From an uncultured Lewinella sp. (lineage in GTDB: Bacteria > Bacteroidota > Bacteroidia > Chitinophagales > Saprospiraceae): 53,349 bases of DNA. A program made the translations under genes and the position numbers. The notes under the pieces are model-generated. The model saw only the letters and a list, made by a program, of their open reading frames with translations, did no database searches and was not told where the DNA came from. Below are positions 9,094-18,337 of this stretch, in pieces. Every line of letters starts with the position of its first letter. Within the stretch, counting starts at the first letter, position 1. The stretch is taken from contig CAJXPD010000030.1 in the NCBI GenBank assembly GCA_913057785.1, positions 1 to 53,349 on the forward strand, in the 5' to 3' direction.

Positions 9094-9665
9094 TTTACCT
9101 AGGGCGTTTATCGGCTGGGGTAGCAGAAAACCAATCATAAAGGTAAACTAAAGATGGGAAAGTGTTTTGAGTGTTTACAGGATGTTCCAACTTACATTGG
9201 TGGGACAATCCACTAGATTGTTCCAAGGCATCGAACGTTTTCTTAATCTCCCTTTTATAGTTTTGGTGAAGAAGACCCCTGCTGTAATAACTCTGTTGCT
9301 AGTCATCTATGTTTGTGTTTTGATTATCCTCTGGGCAAGATAGAAGGAAACGCTGTCAGAGGCTGGGACTTATTCACATACTTATACACGAAAAAATAGA
9401 ATCAGGAAAGACAATGCACAATACAAATGATTCAAAATCAAATATTTACCACTCACCCCTCCAATTTATCTGTTCAAAATAAAACCAGGTTTCTACCCCA
9501 CAAAGAGTATCTATAATCCTGGGAGTCGATACATTCTAAAGGATCTACATGCGTCGGCTATATGCAAGAAGGCCAAGCCCTCGGCTGTTTTTTTGTGAAA
9601 CTATTGATTATGGTGATGATGAAGAAAACTTCTGCCTAATTGGATTAGATGGGCAGCGGTGAGAT
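9094..9665. other. intergenic region, no convincing gene
   Basis: 572 bases upstream of the hybrid two-component gene and downstream of the STAS gene. It holds the inverted repeat at 9202-9224. It also holds a 37-codon plus-strand reading frame (9549-9662) whose end, DDEENFCLIGLDGQ, faintly resembles the strand region of BrnT-type toxins, but it is too short and partial to call. A run of seven Ts at about 9589 follows a 4-bp hairpin. Nothing else is supportable. Confidence 0.4.
9202..9224. promoter_or_regulatory. inverted repeat upstream of the HTCS gene, candidate operator
   Basis: GGGACAATC (9202-9210) and GATTGTTCC (9216-9224) are inverted copies with one G/T mismatch around CACTA, about 110 bases upstream of the sensor start. 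Autoregulation by the AraC domain is possible, but those proteins more often bind direct repeats, so this is tentative. Confidence 0.3.
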
Positions 9666-10010
9666 TTACGCTCTTCGGAAAGCCTGAGTTAGTGCCTCTT
9701 CTTTTCCCGCATAAATTCGAAACAAACGAGTAAAACCCACTCTGTCAAAAGATTGCTTGACCTTTCTCTCCATAGAACACAACACCAAGGTACCTTTCCG
9801 ACTATTCACATGATTCACAGCAGATAGCAGGCTACGAAGACCCGCCGTAGATATATTTTCCAAGCCCGAGAAATCGACCAGGATTTGGTTTTCCTGATTG
9901 GCAACTAACTCATTGACATGCTGTTGGAACTGAATATAGTTGTGGATATCTAGTCTCCCTTTGAGGTTCAAGGTAACGATCTGGTTGAGTTTAGTTCTGC
10001 GGATTTCCAT
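9666..10010 (-). CDS. STAS-domain protein, anti-sigma-factor-antagonist type
   Basis: 114 residues, a whole single STAS domain (MEIRRTKLNQIVTLNLKGRLD ... ALTQAFRRA), the size expected of SpoIIAA/RsbV-like proteins. The signature loop reads DFSGLENISTAGLRSLL. In SpoIIAA-like proteins this loop is DSSGLG with a phosphorylated serine; here the aligned position appears to be the threonine of ISTAGL, so phosphoregulation remains possible. No anti-sigma kinase or PP2C phosphatase gene is adjacent, so the partner must be elsewhere. It lies 62 bases downstream of the patatin-like gene on the same strand and could share its transcript. Confidence 0.85.
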   Translation of the reverse strand: MEIRRTKLNQIVTLNLKGRLDIHNYIQFQQHVNELVANQENQILVDFSGLENISTAGLRSLLSAVNHVNSRKGTLVLCSMERKVKQSFDRVGFTRLFRIYAGKEEALTQAFRRA

Positions 10011-10072
10011 GGGTGGTGTCTTGTTTTATACAAAACTAACCACCAGGAGAATACGGCCGGTGGAGCATTGTC

Positions 10073-10954
10073 TCAAATTGGTGGAGCATTGTTGCTATAG
10101 CTCTGAATAGCCGCCAATATCTCCTCTTTCTGCTCCAAAACGGCCTCCTTACCAATGTCAATTAACTCATCAATATTAGAAGGGTCCGCATAAGAAAATG
10201 GCTTAGTGAACTCCGGACTGATGATAATGATCTCATAGTGATGCAAGTTCACCGCCATAGCCAATTGACTTTTGGTAAGGGCTTCGGTGTAGATCCGATT
10301 GATGTTGTAAAAGCCATCCAGGAAGCTTCTGGGATTAGGCATGATCTGTTCGTTAAAGATCATGGCAATGATGATATCCGTTTTGCTCACAATCGCCTCC
10401 GTGATGGGCAAAGGTTCGGAGAATGCACCGTCTACCAACCATCTGTCCTCCATGTAAATCGGCGCCAACAAGGGATACATCGCCGCAGAGGCATAAACGC
10501 CCTCGGCTAATGATCCCTTTTCCAACAAGAAACCCTCACCGGTTTGGATATCGGTAGTCTGCAGCTTCATCTCAATGGGCAAATCTTCAATTCGCCTATC
10601 CTTGAAGACAGCCTGGCAGGTTTCCAAAGCCATATCATTCTTCAGCAAGCCTCGAGATAGATCAAATCTCCCTCCTGGCATTTTGGCAATACTCAAGAGC
10701 GCTCGATAATCAAAATTTGAAAAACCTTCTGCTTCCAAAAAGTCTTTGGTGATGGCTTTCATTTCATCAGGCTGATAGCCCATGTTGTACATAGAAGCAA
10801 AGATGCTACCTCCACTGCATCCCAACAAGAGATCAATGGAGATATTCTCCTGCAAGAGAAAATCAAATAAGGCAATAGAGGCAATTGGCCTAAGCCCGCC
10901 ACTTCCCAGCACCACGCTGATTTTAGGTAACTGAAGATTGTTTGAGTCTTGCAT
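10073..10954 (-). CDS. patatin-like phospholipase
   Basis: 293 residues from the ATG at 10954; a TTG at 10990 would add 12 residues. Patatin-family hydrolases use a Ser-Asp dyad to cleave acyl esters of lipids. Present here are the glycine-rich oxyanion loop GSGGLRP (from residue 17), the nucleophile elbow GCSGGS with Ser47, and the catalytic Asp175 in VDGAFSEPLP. There is no signal peptide, so the enzyme is probably cytoplasmic or at the inner face of the membrane. It is divergent from a pair of FAD oxidoreductases across 118 bases and upstream of the STAS gene. An oddity: about 13 bases spanning its last codons (NNAPP) are repeated directly after the stop. Confidence 0.9.
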   Translation of the reverse strand: MQDSNNLQLPKISVVLGSGGLRPIASIALFDFLLQENISIDLLLGCSGGSIFASMYNMGYQPDEMKAITKDFLEAEGFSNFDYRALLSIAKMPGGRFDLSRGLLKNDMALETCQAVFKDRRIEDLPIEMKLQTTDIQTGEGFLLEKGSLAEGVYASAAMYPLLAPIYMEDRWLVDGAFSEPLPITEAIVSKTDIIIAMIFNEQIMPNPRSFLDGFYNINRIYTEALTKSQLAMAVNLHHYEIIIISPEFTKPFSYADPSNIDELIDIGKEAVLEQKEEILAAIQSYSNNAPPI

Positions 10955-11072
10955 ATCAGTAGCTCGCTGTAGAAATCCTTGGCCAGCCAAAGTTCGGAAA
11001 TCGGAAACTTATTCAGGAAATCTTTTTTACATTTAAAGCAAATTTAGACCTCAAGCCTCAAATTCTTTTCCG

Positions 11073-12386
11073 ATGGATCGTCGAATAGCCATTATTGGCG
11101 CTGGCCCTGCCGGTCTCACCGCGGCACTGGAACTTAAGAAAAGAGGATTTCATAATGTTACGATTTTCGGAAAATTTTCGGATGCCCAATTAAGAACTAT
11201 GCAGGTAGATGGCATCGCATTCGATGTGGCGGCCTGCTTATTGCACTTTGGCTATCAGAGTACGGTTATACCCTTAGTTCGTAAAATGGGTCTAACTGTA
11301 AATTACATTGATACGCCCGCCGACATTGTAGATCGCCGCTTGCGTCCGATCAAGAAAAGCACCAGTCAGGTCGTTGAAATTTATCTAAATATCCTGTACT
11401 ATCTCTTTTTCTTTGTGGGTTGGTTATTGCTTCATCGCACCCGTTGGAGGAAAGCCTATAGTAGTTCGATGGAGGCCTTTCTGAAGCGTCGAGGTCTATC
11501 TACACTGGCTGAATCATTTGCGATGGGGCCTGGAGGAATCGCCCAGGGGTATGGCTTTCTTGATGAAGTCACCGCCTATCACGCCATGCGTTGGTTTAGA
11601 CCACGGCTTTTCCTCACACCCCTACTTTCTAAGTATAAATTGGGAGTGGCTACCATTTCGGAAGGATACGAGACGCTCTTCACAGCAATTATTGAGCAGT
11701 TCCAATGCACTGAAAGGAACATTAAGTCTGTCCGACCTAGTCTGGGCAAGATTGAATTAATCGATGAGGAGGACAATAGATTGGTGTTTGATGAAGTGAT
11801 CATCGCTTGTCCGTTGGACCGAATTCAATTTCCGCATCGCTATCTCTTCAACGAGGAATCTATTGATGAATCTTATATTTTCTCCTATCTATTTACCTCA
11901 GCTATCGTGCCGCCTTTTGCCGACCGCGCCTACTTGGATGAATACATCCGTACAAAGCAGAAAAATAAAGCCTTGGTGATTCGCACTGGGGGCCAGACAA
12001 ATTCTGGAGATTATCTGTACTGGGCAGTGGGGTACAAGACGAAAGACATTACGAAAGAGGAGCTCCAGGACAAAATCGAGGATCAATTAATTGAAGAATG
12101 TGGTTTGCCCATTAAGCAACTCCACTTCTTTGAGTTTTTCCGTTATAATTTGCGATTTTCCAGTTCGGCCGTTCGTCGGGGTTTACCGCAGCAGTTAGAG
12201 AGCTTGCAAGGACATCAAAAGATATGGTATTCTGGCGGTTTGGTATCACACTGGGATATTAGTTCGATTTATGAGCACAATAGAAGAATCATTAATAAAC
12301 TTCATTTCCGGAACCGGCCTAAGAGTTTATTTTCGGCGCTGAATTATCTAATTCATGCTGTCTTAAGCTGGCTACGATTACTATAG
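11073..12386 (+). CDS. FAD-dependent oxidoreductase (amine-oxidase/phytoene-desaturase-like), first of a tandem pair
   Basis: 437 residues. The N-terminus RIAIIGAGPAGLTAALEL is a Rossmann dinucleotide-binding fold with GxGxxG, and the C-terminus IWYSGGLVSHWDISSIYEHN is the second FAD-contact region of the flavin amine oxidase/desaturase superfamily. The segment that normally carries the GG motif after the FAD-binding acidic residue is degenerate (FGKFSDAQLRT), unlike the downstream paralogue, which keeps VGGKCLTHD. Two hydrophobic stretches, about residues 97-119 (LYYLFFFVGWLLL) and the last 20 residues, suggest membrane association. The next gene starts 16 bases downstream and is a paralogue. 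The substrate is not evident; carotenoid, polyketide or lipid oxidation are all possible. Confidence 0.8.
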   Translation: MDRRIAIIGAGPAGLTAALELKKRGFHNVTIFGKFSDAQLRTMQVDGIAFDVAACLLHFGYQSTVIPLVRKMGLTVNYIDTPADIVDRRLRPIKKSTSQVVEIYLNILYYLFFFVGWLLLHRTRWRKAYSSSMEAFLKRRGLSTLAESFAMGPGGIAQGYGFLDEVTAYHAMRWFRPRLFLTPLLSKYKLGVATISEGYETLFTAIIEQFQCTERNIKSVRPSLGKIELIDEEDNRLVFDEVIIACPLDRIQFPHRYLFNEESIDESYIFSYLFTSAIVPPFADRAYLDEYIRTKQKNKALVIRTGGQTNSGDYLYWAVGYKTKDITKEELQDKIEDQLIEECGLPIKQLHFFEFFRYNLRFSSSAVRRGLPQQLESLQGHQKIWYSGGLVSHWDISSIYEHNRRIINKLHFRNRPKSLFSALNYLIHAVLSWLRLL

Positions 12387-12402
12387 GAAACGACAAGATT
12401 TC

Positions 12403-13749
12403 ATGGCGTATAGTCTACACCGAAAGCAATCTGTAGGAGTTATTGGCGCTGGCCTGAGTGGGATAGCGGCTGCTATCCGTTTGCAGGAAAAGGGCTATCG
12501 TGTCCAACTATTTGAACGCGAAGCCCAAGTCGGTGGAAAGTGTTTGACCCACGATTTGCTACACGGCGATCAGGTTTATCCAATAGACATGGGAGCAACG
12601 GTAGTGGCTCTAAGCTTCCAAAAGGTGCTAAGTCTCGCCAAGGAAGTTGATGCGCCCATGAGTATTCCTAATCCTTACAAAATCATTGATAAAAACGGTC
12701 TAATAAGCAGTCTCCGAGAATATTACTGGCGGGGCGGAAGAAAGTTAGATCTGATACATCAATTCCTCACCTATCTCTTTCAAGTACGATCTTTTCATAA
12801 GAACTACGTTACTAAAACCGGTTATAGAGCAAAAATACCTTACCTCTATCGGATGCCCTTTGCCCAATATTGCCACGAAAGAGGATTGAGCGACATCCTC
12901 CCCTGGTTTGACTTACCTGTGGCCGCCTGGGGTTACAAAACACCAGAAGACTTACCGACTTGGTATGTGATGGGAGAAGTGGATGTTTTGGGTCTTATCG
13001 GGCTCTTTATGACGATACTCAAAGGGAAGTCGCAATTTGTAAAAACCTTCAGTCATGGCTATGGTCAGCTAGCTGCAGAATTAGCAGCGCATTACGATCT
13101 GGACATCCAACTAAATGATGCCGTGACGGCTATCCGGCGCGATTCGGAGGGAGTAGAGATCGAGTCTCGTTCGGGGAAAGCGTATTTCGATTTCGTTATC
13201 CTGTCCAACCCACAATTGGTTTCTATTCTAGCCGACCCTAGCCCTGCAGAAAGAACCTTCTTCGATGATCTACAATTTGCACCCTACGCAAATGTACTGT
13301 GTCGTTTGAGCAAGCCGATTGACGCGAAGTTATTGGTGGAACCGAATTTACGGCAGCAATCTAGAATCCGAATGATTGCTGCACCCTATGAAAATGTACC
13401 CCTGGTCGTCTGCTATCTGAGTATTGAAAAAAATAGCGACGCCTATTCCGTGGAAGCCATTGTAGAACGGGATTTGGCGCTACTAGGAATTGAATTAGAA
13501 GAAATCCATAAAACTCGAATCTGGAACAATTACTTCCCCCATTTCTCCAGTTTTAATGGATATGAAGCGCTCCTCGCGGCGCAAGGCGAAAACCGCACCC
13601 TATACGTTGGCGCCATCAATCAATTCGAATTCACCGAGGCTAGTGTTTCGACGGCTATCCATTTAGTGGACAAACATTTCCCCGATCTTCACTCCCTATC
13701 GAGTAAGTATTTTTCTTGGCTTCACAATCTGCAGTATTGGTTTAAATAA
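12403..13749 (+). CDS. FAD-dependent oxidoreductase (amine-oxidase-like), second of a tandem pair
   Basis: 448 residues. It shows a complete FAD signature: SVGVIGAGLSGIAAAIRL (GxGxxG), the acidic end of strand 2 in LFEREAQ, then VGGKCLT, the GG motif. The C-terminal FAD contact is LYVGAINQFEFTEASVSTA. It is a paralogue of the preceding gene, sharing the layout of a substrate domain with WGYKTPEDLPTWY and a second-strand segment FSHGYGQLAAEL, which aligns with ISEGYETLFTAI there. The 16-base gap means they are almost certainly cotranscribed and may work as a pair. There is no signal peptide. The family is certain; the reaction is not. Confidence 0.85.
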   Translation: MAYSLHRKQSVGVIGAGLSGIAAAIRLQEKGYRVQLFEREAQVGGKCLTHDLLHGDQVYPIDMGATVVALSFQKVLSLAKEVDAPMSIPNPYKIIDKNGLISSLREYYWRGGRKLDLIHQFLTYLFQVRSFHKNYVTKTGYRAKIPYLYRMPFAQYCHERGLSDILPWFDLPVAAWGYKTPEDLPTWYVMGEVDVLGLIGLFMTILKGKSQFVKTFSHGYGQLAAELAAHYDLDIQLNDAVTAIRRDSEGVEIESRSGKAYFDFVILSNPQLVSILADPSPAERTFFDDLQFAPYANVLCRLSKPIDAKLLVEPNLRQQSRIRMIAAPYENVPLVVCYLSIEKNSDAYSVEAIVERDLALLGIELEEIHKTRIWNNYFPHFSSFNGYEALLAAQGENRTLYVGAINQFEFTEASVSTAIHLVDKHFPDLHSLSSKYFSWLHNLQYWFK

Positions 13750-13773
13750 TCCCATCCTCTACCTTCCCCTCTT

Positions 13774-16700
13774 TCAACGATCTACGCCGAGATTGATCAA
13801 ATAGGCAATCAAATCCTTCAATTCATCTCTATGCAACCCCTGTGTCAAGCCAGGAGGCATGAGTGAGACGGAGCTGACATCTAGCTTCGCTATTTCTTCT
13901 GCTGGAATTTCGATGATCTCGTTATTGGTTTGTCGGATTAAGGTGGAATTATTGGTCTTACGATGCAATAGGCCGCTGACGATTTCGCCATTGGTTCGAG
14001 TCAATTGCACCGTCTCATAGCCTTGCTTGATATCAGCATTCGGGTTCAAAATGGATTCCAAGATAGAATTGGGCGTCATGTAAGATCCGACCGTACTCAA
14101 ATCCGGTCCAATCAAGCCACCGCTGCCATTGATCTTGTGACAGCTGGCACAAAGTAGTTCCTGTTGTCGATAAATCGCCCGGCCCCGATATGGGTTCTCC
14201 ACTTCAAGAGCCTCGGCAATCAGCTGCTCCTTATCGGCCTTCGACAATTCTAAGCCAATGGCTTTGATCCCGCCTGCTTCCCGAACCGTTTCTTCTAAAT
14301 CGAATAGATTGAGTCCAGAAGTTTGTACCACTTTCAATCCTGCACTCGCATTGGCCTCTGGAATCGTTTTGCCAGACAAAGCTTTCTGTAAAATTTCAGG
14401 ACCATCATCCTGCCTGCGAAAAGTCACAAATAGTAACTCCGCCAAATCCGGTTCTTTCAACTCCTGTAACCAACGTACGGCATTGTCTACAGCCCCTTCA
14501 GTATCCTCCTCTACCCAGACGGCACTAGCCGCTGTTCGCACCTCAGGAGCAGTGGCCGACTGCGCCCATTCTTGAACTTGAGGAAGTTGTTCCATGGCGA
14601 TCAAAGCACGGCAAGCGGCCACCTTTTCGTCCACCTCTTCTGCTTTCTGAACCGTATTTGAAACGAGATCAGCATATTGATTAGCCTTCCATCTTCTCGC
14701 CAGTTGCAGACCCGCCAATCTAGTTCTCTGATTTTCATTCCTCAAGAGCGACTCCAAGATGCCCAAATTATCCGGTACTGCGTCATTGGCCGCCGGTGCA
14801 TTGGCCAATGCCCTAAGCAATCGAACATTGGTTTCTGTTGCTGCTTTTTGTAACACTTTAGCTCGGGCATCCGCATCGCCAATCTTGGCCAGCAGTAGCC
14901 AGGCCTTCTTCGTCAAATTACTATCTAAGTTCGGCTGCTCCAATAGCTCCAGGATGGGTGATACTACACGTGGATCTTCAATCGCCGTAAGTGCATACAA
15001 CTGTTGATCCTTATCTCCATCAAACAATTGCTGAGCTTGTGCCATAGCAGGGAGCCAGGCTTCCTTCAAAGTATTAATCGTCAATTGTAAAGCAAATTCA
15101 AGATTCTCATCCATCGGCTTATTTAGTACCCGCATGGCCAATGCCGGAGCGGAATTCCCTCCCATTTGTCGTAAGGCATGGAGTGCCTCTAGGCGCACCT
15201 GGGGATGGTCATCCTCAATTAGCTTTGTCAACATCGGCAAATAGTCCGCTTGCCGCTGATAATGCCCCAGCAAACGAACAGCAGCAGCTCTTTCGCTTGG
15301 ATTGCTAGCTTGCAAGGATGCCCGCAACAAGGGCTCGTCATAGTGATTCAAGGCGGCCAACAACCAGAGTCCTTCTAGGCGATGGCGGGCAGCAGTTGGA
15401 CTAGCCGGAAGTCTCTTTATCCAATCCATTACCAGGTCAGGGCTTCTCTTCCGTTCCACGAAGGCTCGGTTAGCCTGCAATCTGGTAAATTGTTCCGGTG
15501 ATTTCAGGTAGTTGAGGAGGGCCGCTGGGGCAAGTTCCTGCATGTTGGTGGTGGGTAAAAGCGGGCTGCCTTTTTTGGTCAACCTCCACACCCGGCCATG
15601 CTTCTTATCGCGAATTGGATGATGGAAATCCACCTCTCCATGATCAATAATGGGATTATACCAGTCGACAATGTATAAGGCGCCATCTGGCCCAATCTTG
15701 GTGTCGATTGGGCGATAGGATCGATGGTCTGATCGCAGCACTGTCTGCACCTCTTCTGAGGTATACCCACTTTCGTCCGTCTTCAGCTGATAGCGCACGG
15801 TTCGATTGGCTCTAAAGTCATTGGTAATGATACTTCCTTGCCAATCCGCTGGAAAATGGCGACTGTAGATGACTTCAGCTCCCGTATTTTTGGGCGTATT
15901 GCGATTGAGGCCGGGCAACACCCGTGGCGCGCCGACAGCCGTGGCATGCGCGGACTCTGGGAAGATGTAATTGATCCCCGAAGAGCCTGCGCCATCCGTT
16001 GCAAAAGCTTGGCCCCATTGATCAAAGGCTTGGCCCCAGGGGTTGATCAAGCCTCGGGTAAAGACATTCAGACGCTCGCTTTCAGGCCGAAAAGTCCAGG
16101 TGCCGGAGCCATTCAGCACTCTTGGCCCATAAGGGGTGTCCACGAAGGAGTTGATGTAAATGGATTGGGTAAAATACAGATCACCCCACGGCGCCCAGCG
16201 TAGGCCATGGATCATGTGATGTACATCCGCATTGCCAAAGCCATCATAAACCACTCGGCGCTCGTCCGCTACATCATCTCCATCCGTATCCGCCAAAAAT
16301 AGCAGCTGCGTAGTAGCCGTAACATAAGCTCCTCCCGGAACCGGCATAACCGAATGCGGGATCAATAAGTTCTCAGCGAAAACGGTATGCTTATCTGCCA
16401 CACCATCCTGATCGGTATCTTCCAAGATGATGATTTTGTCGTTGGGCTCGCGGCCAGGTACGATATGTGGGTAGGTGCTACTGGTGGCCACCCATGCCCG
16501 TCCTTTCGTATCCCAATTGATACTAATCGGATTGGCAATCATGGGGTCAGCAGCGAAAAGGCTGATTTCATAGCCCTCAGCGATATGAAAGGCGGCTAAC
16601 TCCGCCTGGATATCTGGATCGGGCACAAAAGTCGGCACTTCGTCTTCCGGGTAATCTTTGGGGGATTTCCAGGGTTGGATTAATTCTATTTCAACATCAT

Positions 16701-17868
16701 AAGTACGCTCAACAAACAAGCGGCTAATTTCTCTCTCCTTTTCCTCCACTAGCCGATTTAGATCATCCATTTCATAAGCCAAATGCCCCATTTCGTGCCG
16801 TCTAAACAAATAGATATAGGCCTCATTTAAGGGTCTAAGTCGGTATCGATGGAGCCTGTTTTTTTCTTTTATGGTATTCACTAACCTAGCATGCTGCAAG
16901 GAATCCGCAATCAAATTGATCAAGGATATGGTGTCCTGACTGTTGGCGGCCAATTGCCCATTGATATATATCGCTACAGGTTCTTTGGAGATAATCTGCC
17001 CTCCGTACTGGAATTGATCCGGTGTTAGATTGAAGCTTACTCCTCGAACTGTGGCTACCCACTCCGTGATTTGGCAGTTTTGTGCCTGGAGGACAGCTGC
17101 CTGCGAGTCTATGGTGATCGAAAACCTGTCTACTTGTTCTATCGCTAGATTCTGTAGTAGAATGTCACTCAATTTCTCATACCCCTGTTTATGCAATTGC
17201 ATCCCATTGACCGTATACACCTGTTTACTGGGATCTTGAATGAGTTCCTCATACAGATCGATCACGGTATATCCTCGATCAGCGGCTTGTTGTTTAATAA
17301 AACTACTAGCCTTCCCTAGCCAATCATTTCGCTTTTGGCATTCTTCTGTGGCGGAAAATGCCACTTCATGCCTGGGCGGTGTCAAGAGAATCACCTTCGT
17401 CTTTTGTTCGGCAACGAAGTCTAGCAGGCGAGTGTAGCCACTCGTAAAGAGGTCAAAGTCTTCCTCATTTTCTGCGAAGGCAGCCTCTCCCCCATATCCA
17501 ATCACCAGCGTAGTAGGAGCCGCTTCTTCAATATGCTGCATCAGCACTTTAGAACCAAAGCCCTTTTCCGCAGAAGGGGGTTGCCAGGATCTCGTATTTT
17601 GGGCCGAGCCAAATTGCGAACGAGCCAATCCGTACACGTCATCCGCTGGCCAGCCAATATTTCGAAAGCTAAGGGGCTGATCCGAGAAGTAGGTAGTCAG
17701 TGCTGTTTCAAAGAAAGCATGATCCTCCATGCCAGAGATCAAGGAGCCGCCTACGAGCACGATTCGTTCTACATCTTTACTACTAAGAATGGACTGTTTG
17801 TCCGCATTTTGTTGACAGCCATACACCAAGCTGATCAACAGCAGACCAAAGAGGAGGTTGTTTTTCAT
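13774..17868 (-). CDS. PVC-type cytochrome c lipoprotein: SGNH - propeller - HEAT - heme domain
   Basis: 1364 residues; lipoprotein signal MKNNLLFGLLLISLVYGC. Order: an SGNH-hydrolase-like domain (about 30-240) with the Ser block as VLVGGSLISGM (GGS instead of GDS) and the last block as NGMQLHKQGY (His kept, Asp replaced by Asn); a sugar-dehydrogenase-like beta-propeller (about 420-760: INWDTKGRAWVATSST, VDWYNPIIDHGE); HEAT-like repeats (about 790-1130); then a c-type heme domain with CASCH (Cys1240, Cys1243, His1244) and a likely Met ligand in SLMPPGL. The propeller-HEAT-heme part is the planctomycete-type 'PVC-type heme-binding' family, often linked to sugar oxidation. The heme site is intact, while the SGNH catalytic set looks altered and may only bind. 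The protein probably acts at the periplasmic face of a membrane. No partner gene is adjacent. Confidence 0.85.
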   Translation of the reverse strand: MKNNLLFGLLLISLVYGCQQNADKQSILSSKDVERIVLVGGSLISGMEDHAFFETALTTYFSDQPLSFRNIGWPADDVYGLARSQFGSAQNTRSWQPPSAEKGFGSKVLMQHIEEAAPTTLVIGYGGEAAFAENEEDFDLFTSGYTRLLDFVAEQKTKVILLTPPRHEVAFSATEECQKRNDWLGKASSFIKQQAADRGYTVIDLYEELIQDPSKQVYTVNGMQLHKQGYEKLSDILLQNLAIEQVDRFSITIDSQAAVLQAQNCQITEWVATVRGVSFNLTPDQFQYGGQIISKEPVAIYINGQLAANSQDTISLINLIADSLQHARLVNTIKEKNRLHRYRLRPLNEAYIYLFRRHEMGHLAYEMDDLNRLVEEKEREISRLFVERTYDVEIELIQPWKSPKDYPEDEVPTFVPDPDIQAELAAFHIAEGYEISLFAADPMIANPISINWDTKGRAWVATSSTYPHIVPGREPNDKIIILEDTDQDGVADKHTVFAENLLIPHSVMPVPGGAYVTATTQLLFLADTDGDDVADERRVVYDGFGNADVHHMIHGLRWAPWGDLYFTQSIYINSFVDTPYGPRVLNGSGTWTFRPESERLNVFTRGLINPWGQAFDQWGQAFATDGAGSSGINYIFPESAHATAVGAPRVLPGLNRNTPKNTGAEVIYSRHFPADWQGSIITNDFRANRTVRYQLKTDESGYTSEEVQTVLRSDHRSYRPIDTKIGPDGALYIVDWYNPIIDHGEVDFHHPIRDKKHGRVWRLTKKGSPLLPTTNMQELAPAALLNYLKSPEQFTRLQANRAFVERKRSPDLVMDWIKRLPASPTAARHRLEGLWLLAALNHYDEPLLRASLQASNPSERAAAVRLLGHYQRQADYLPMLTKLIEDDHPQVRLEALHALRQMGGNSAPALAMRVLNKPMDENLEFALQLTINTLKEAWLPAMAQAQQLFDGDKDQQLYALTAIEDPRVVSPILELLEQPNLDSNLTKKAWLLLAKIGDADARAKVLQKAATETNVRLLRALANAPAANDAVPDNLGILESLLRNENQRTRLAGLQLARRWKANQYADLVSNTVQKAEEVDEKVAACRALIAMEQLPQVQEWAQSATAPEVRTAASAVWVEEDTEGAVDNAVRWLQELKEPDLAELLFVTFRRQDDGPEILQKALSGKTIPEANASAGLKVVQTSGLNLFDLEETVREAGGIKAIGLELSKADKEQLIAEALEVENPYRGRAIYRQQELLCASCHKINGSGGLIGPDLSTVGSYMTPNSILESILNPNADIKQGYETVQLTRTNGEIVSGLLHRKTNNSTLIRQTNNEIIEIPAEEIAKLDVSSVSLMPPGLTQGLHRDELKDLIAYLINLGVDR

Positions 17869-18119
17869 TTTGTTTTGCTATTTATTGCCGAGTTCTATGT
17901 TCGAGCAAAACAAATATAGTTTTCCTTTTCCGACAATTAGGGGGTTCTGTCCTTTAGATTGTGAAATTGAATAATTGATGTCTTTTCCAGTGCGCGACCT
18001 GTGGGAGTTGGCGCTCCTATCTATTTGACAAGCAAGGCATACCGACACGCCATCTTTATCATCCCCATCACTCTAGGGGTGCAACTTTCACGCGGATTTA
18101 AAGTCTTTCCGAAGTGTAA

Positions 18120-18306
18120 GAACGTGTTTAAGAATTGCTTTAGGAGGCAGTTGGAGACAAATTTCGTTCTGTGTGAGGCATTTTTTACAGTCGGACCTGT
18201 CTCGCTGGCGCAGCCAGGCAGGTGCGGGCAATCCGGCGAAAAAAATAACGAAGCACAGGAGGACATTTGCCCCAAATGGACCTTATTGTAATTCTTAAAC
18301 ACGTTC
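18120..18306. mobile_element. 187-bp MITE-like foldback element with TAA target duplication
   Basis: GAACGTGTTTAAGAATT (18120-18136) and its exact reverse complement (18290-18306) bound a 187-bp segment flanked on both sides by TAA (18117-18119 and 18307-18309). The arms stay imperfectly complementary inward (for example CAAAT...CTGTG opposite CACAG...ATTTG), down to a central ACCTG...CTGGC-gca-GCCAG...CAGGT hairpin, so the whole element can fold back on itself. There is no transposase frame inside. The 3-bp TNA duplication and short inverted ends recall non-autonomous relatives of IS5-type elements, but the parent element is not in this window. It ends 31 bases before the start of the permease gene. 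The remaining 250 bases upstream of it (from 17869) hold nothing I can name. Confidence 0.65.
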
Positions 18307-18337
18307 TAAGACTTTTGCCCAACTTTAATCCATCCAC

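Noticed and set aside
9549-9662. 37-codon frame with a BrnT-like segment (DDEENFCLIGLDG)
   Set aside because: Too short and partial; no antitoxin partner is adjacent.
18120-18306. Two opposite frames of about 95 codons spanning the foldback element
   Set aside because: They arise from the inverted repeat and have no resemblance to transposases.
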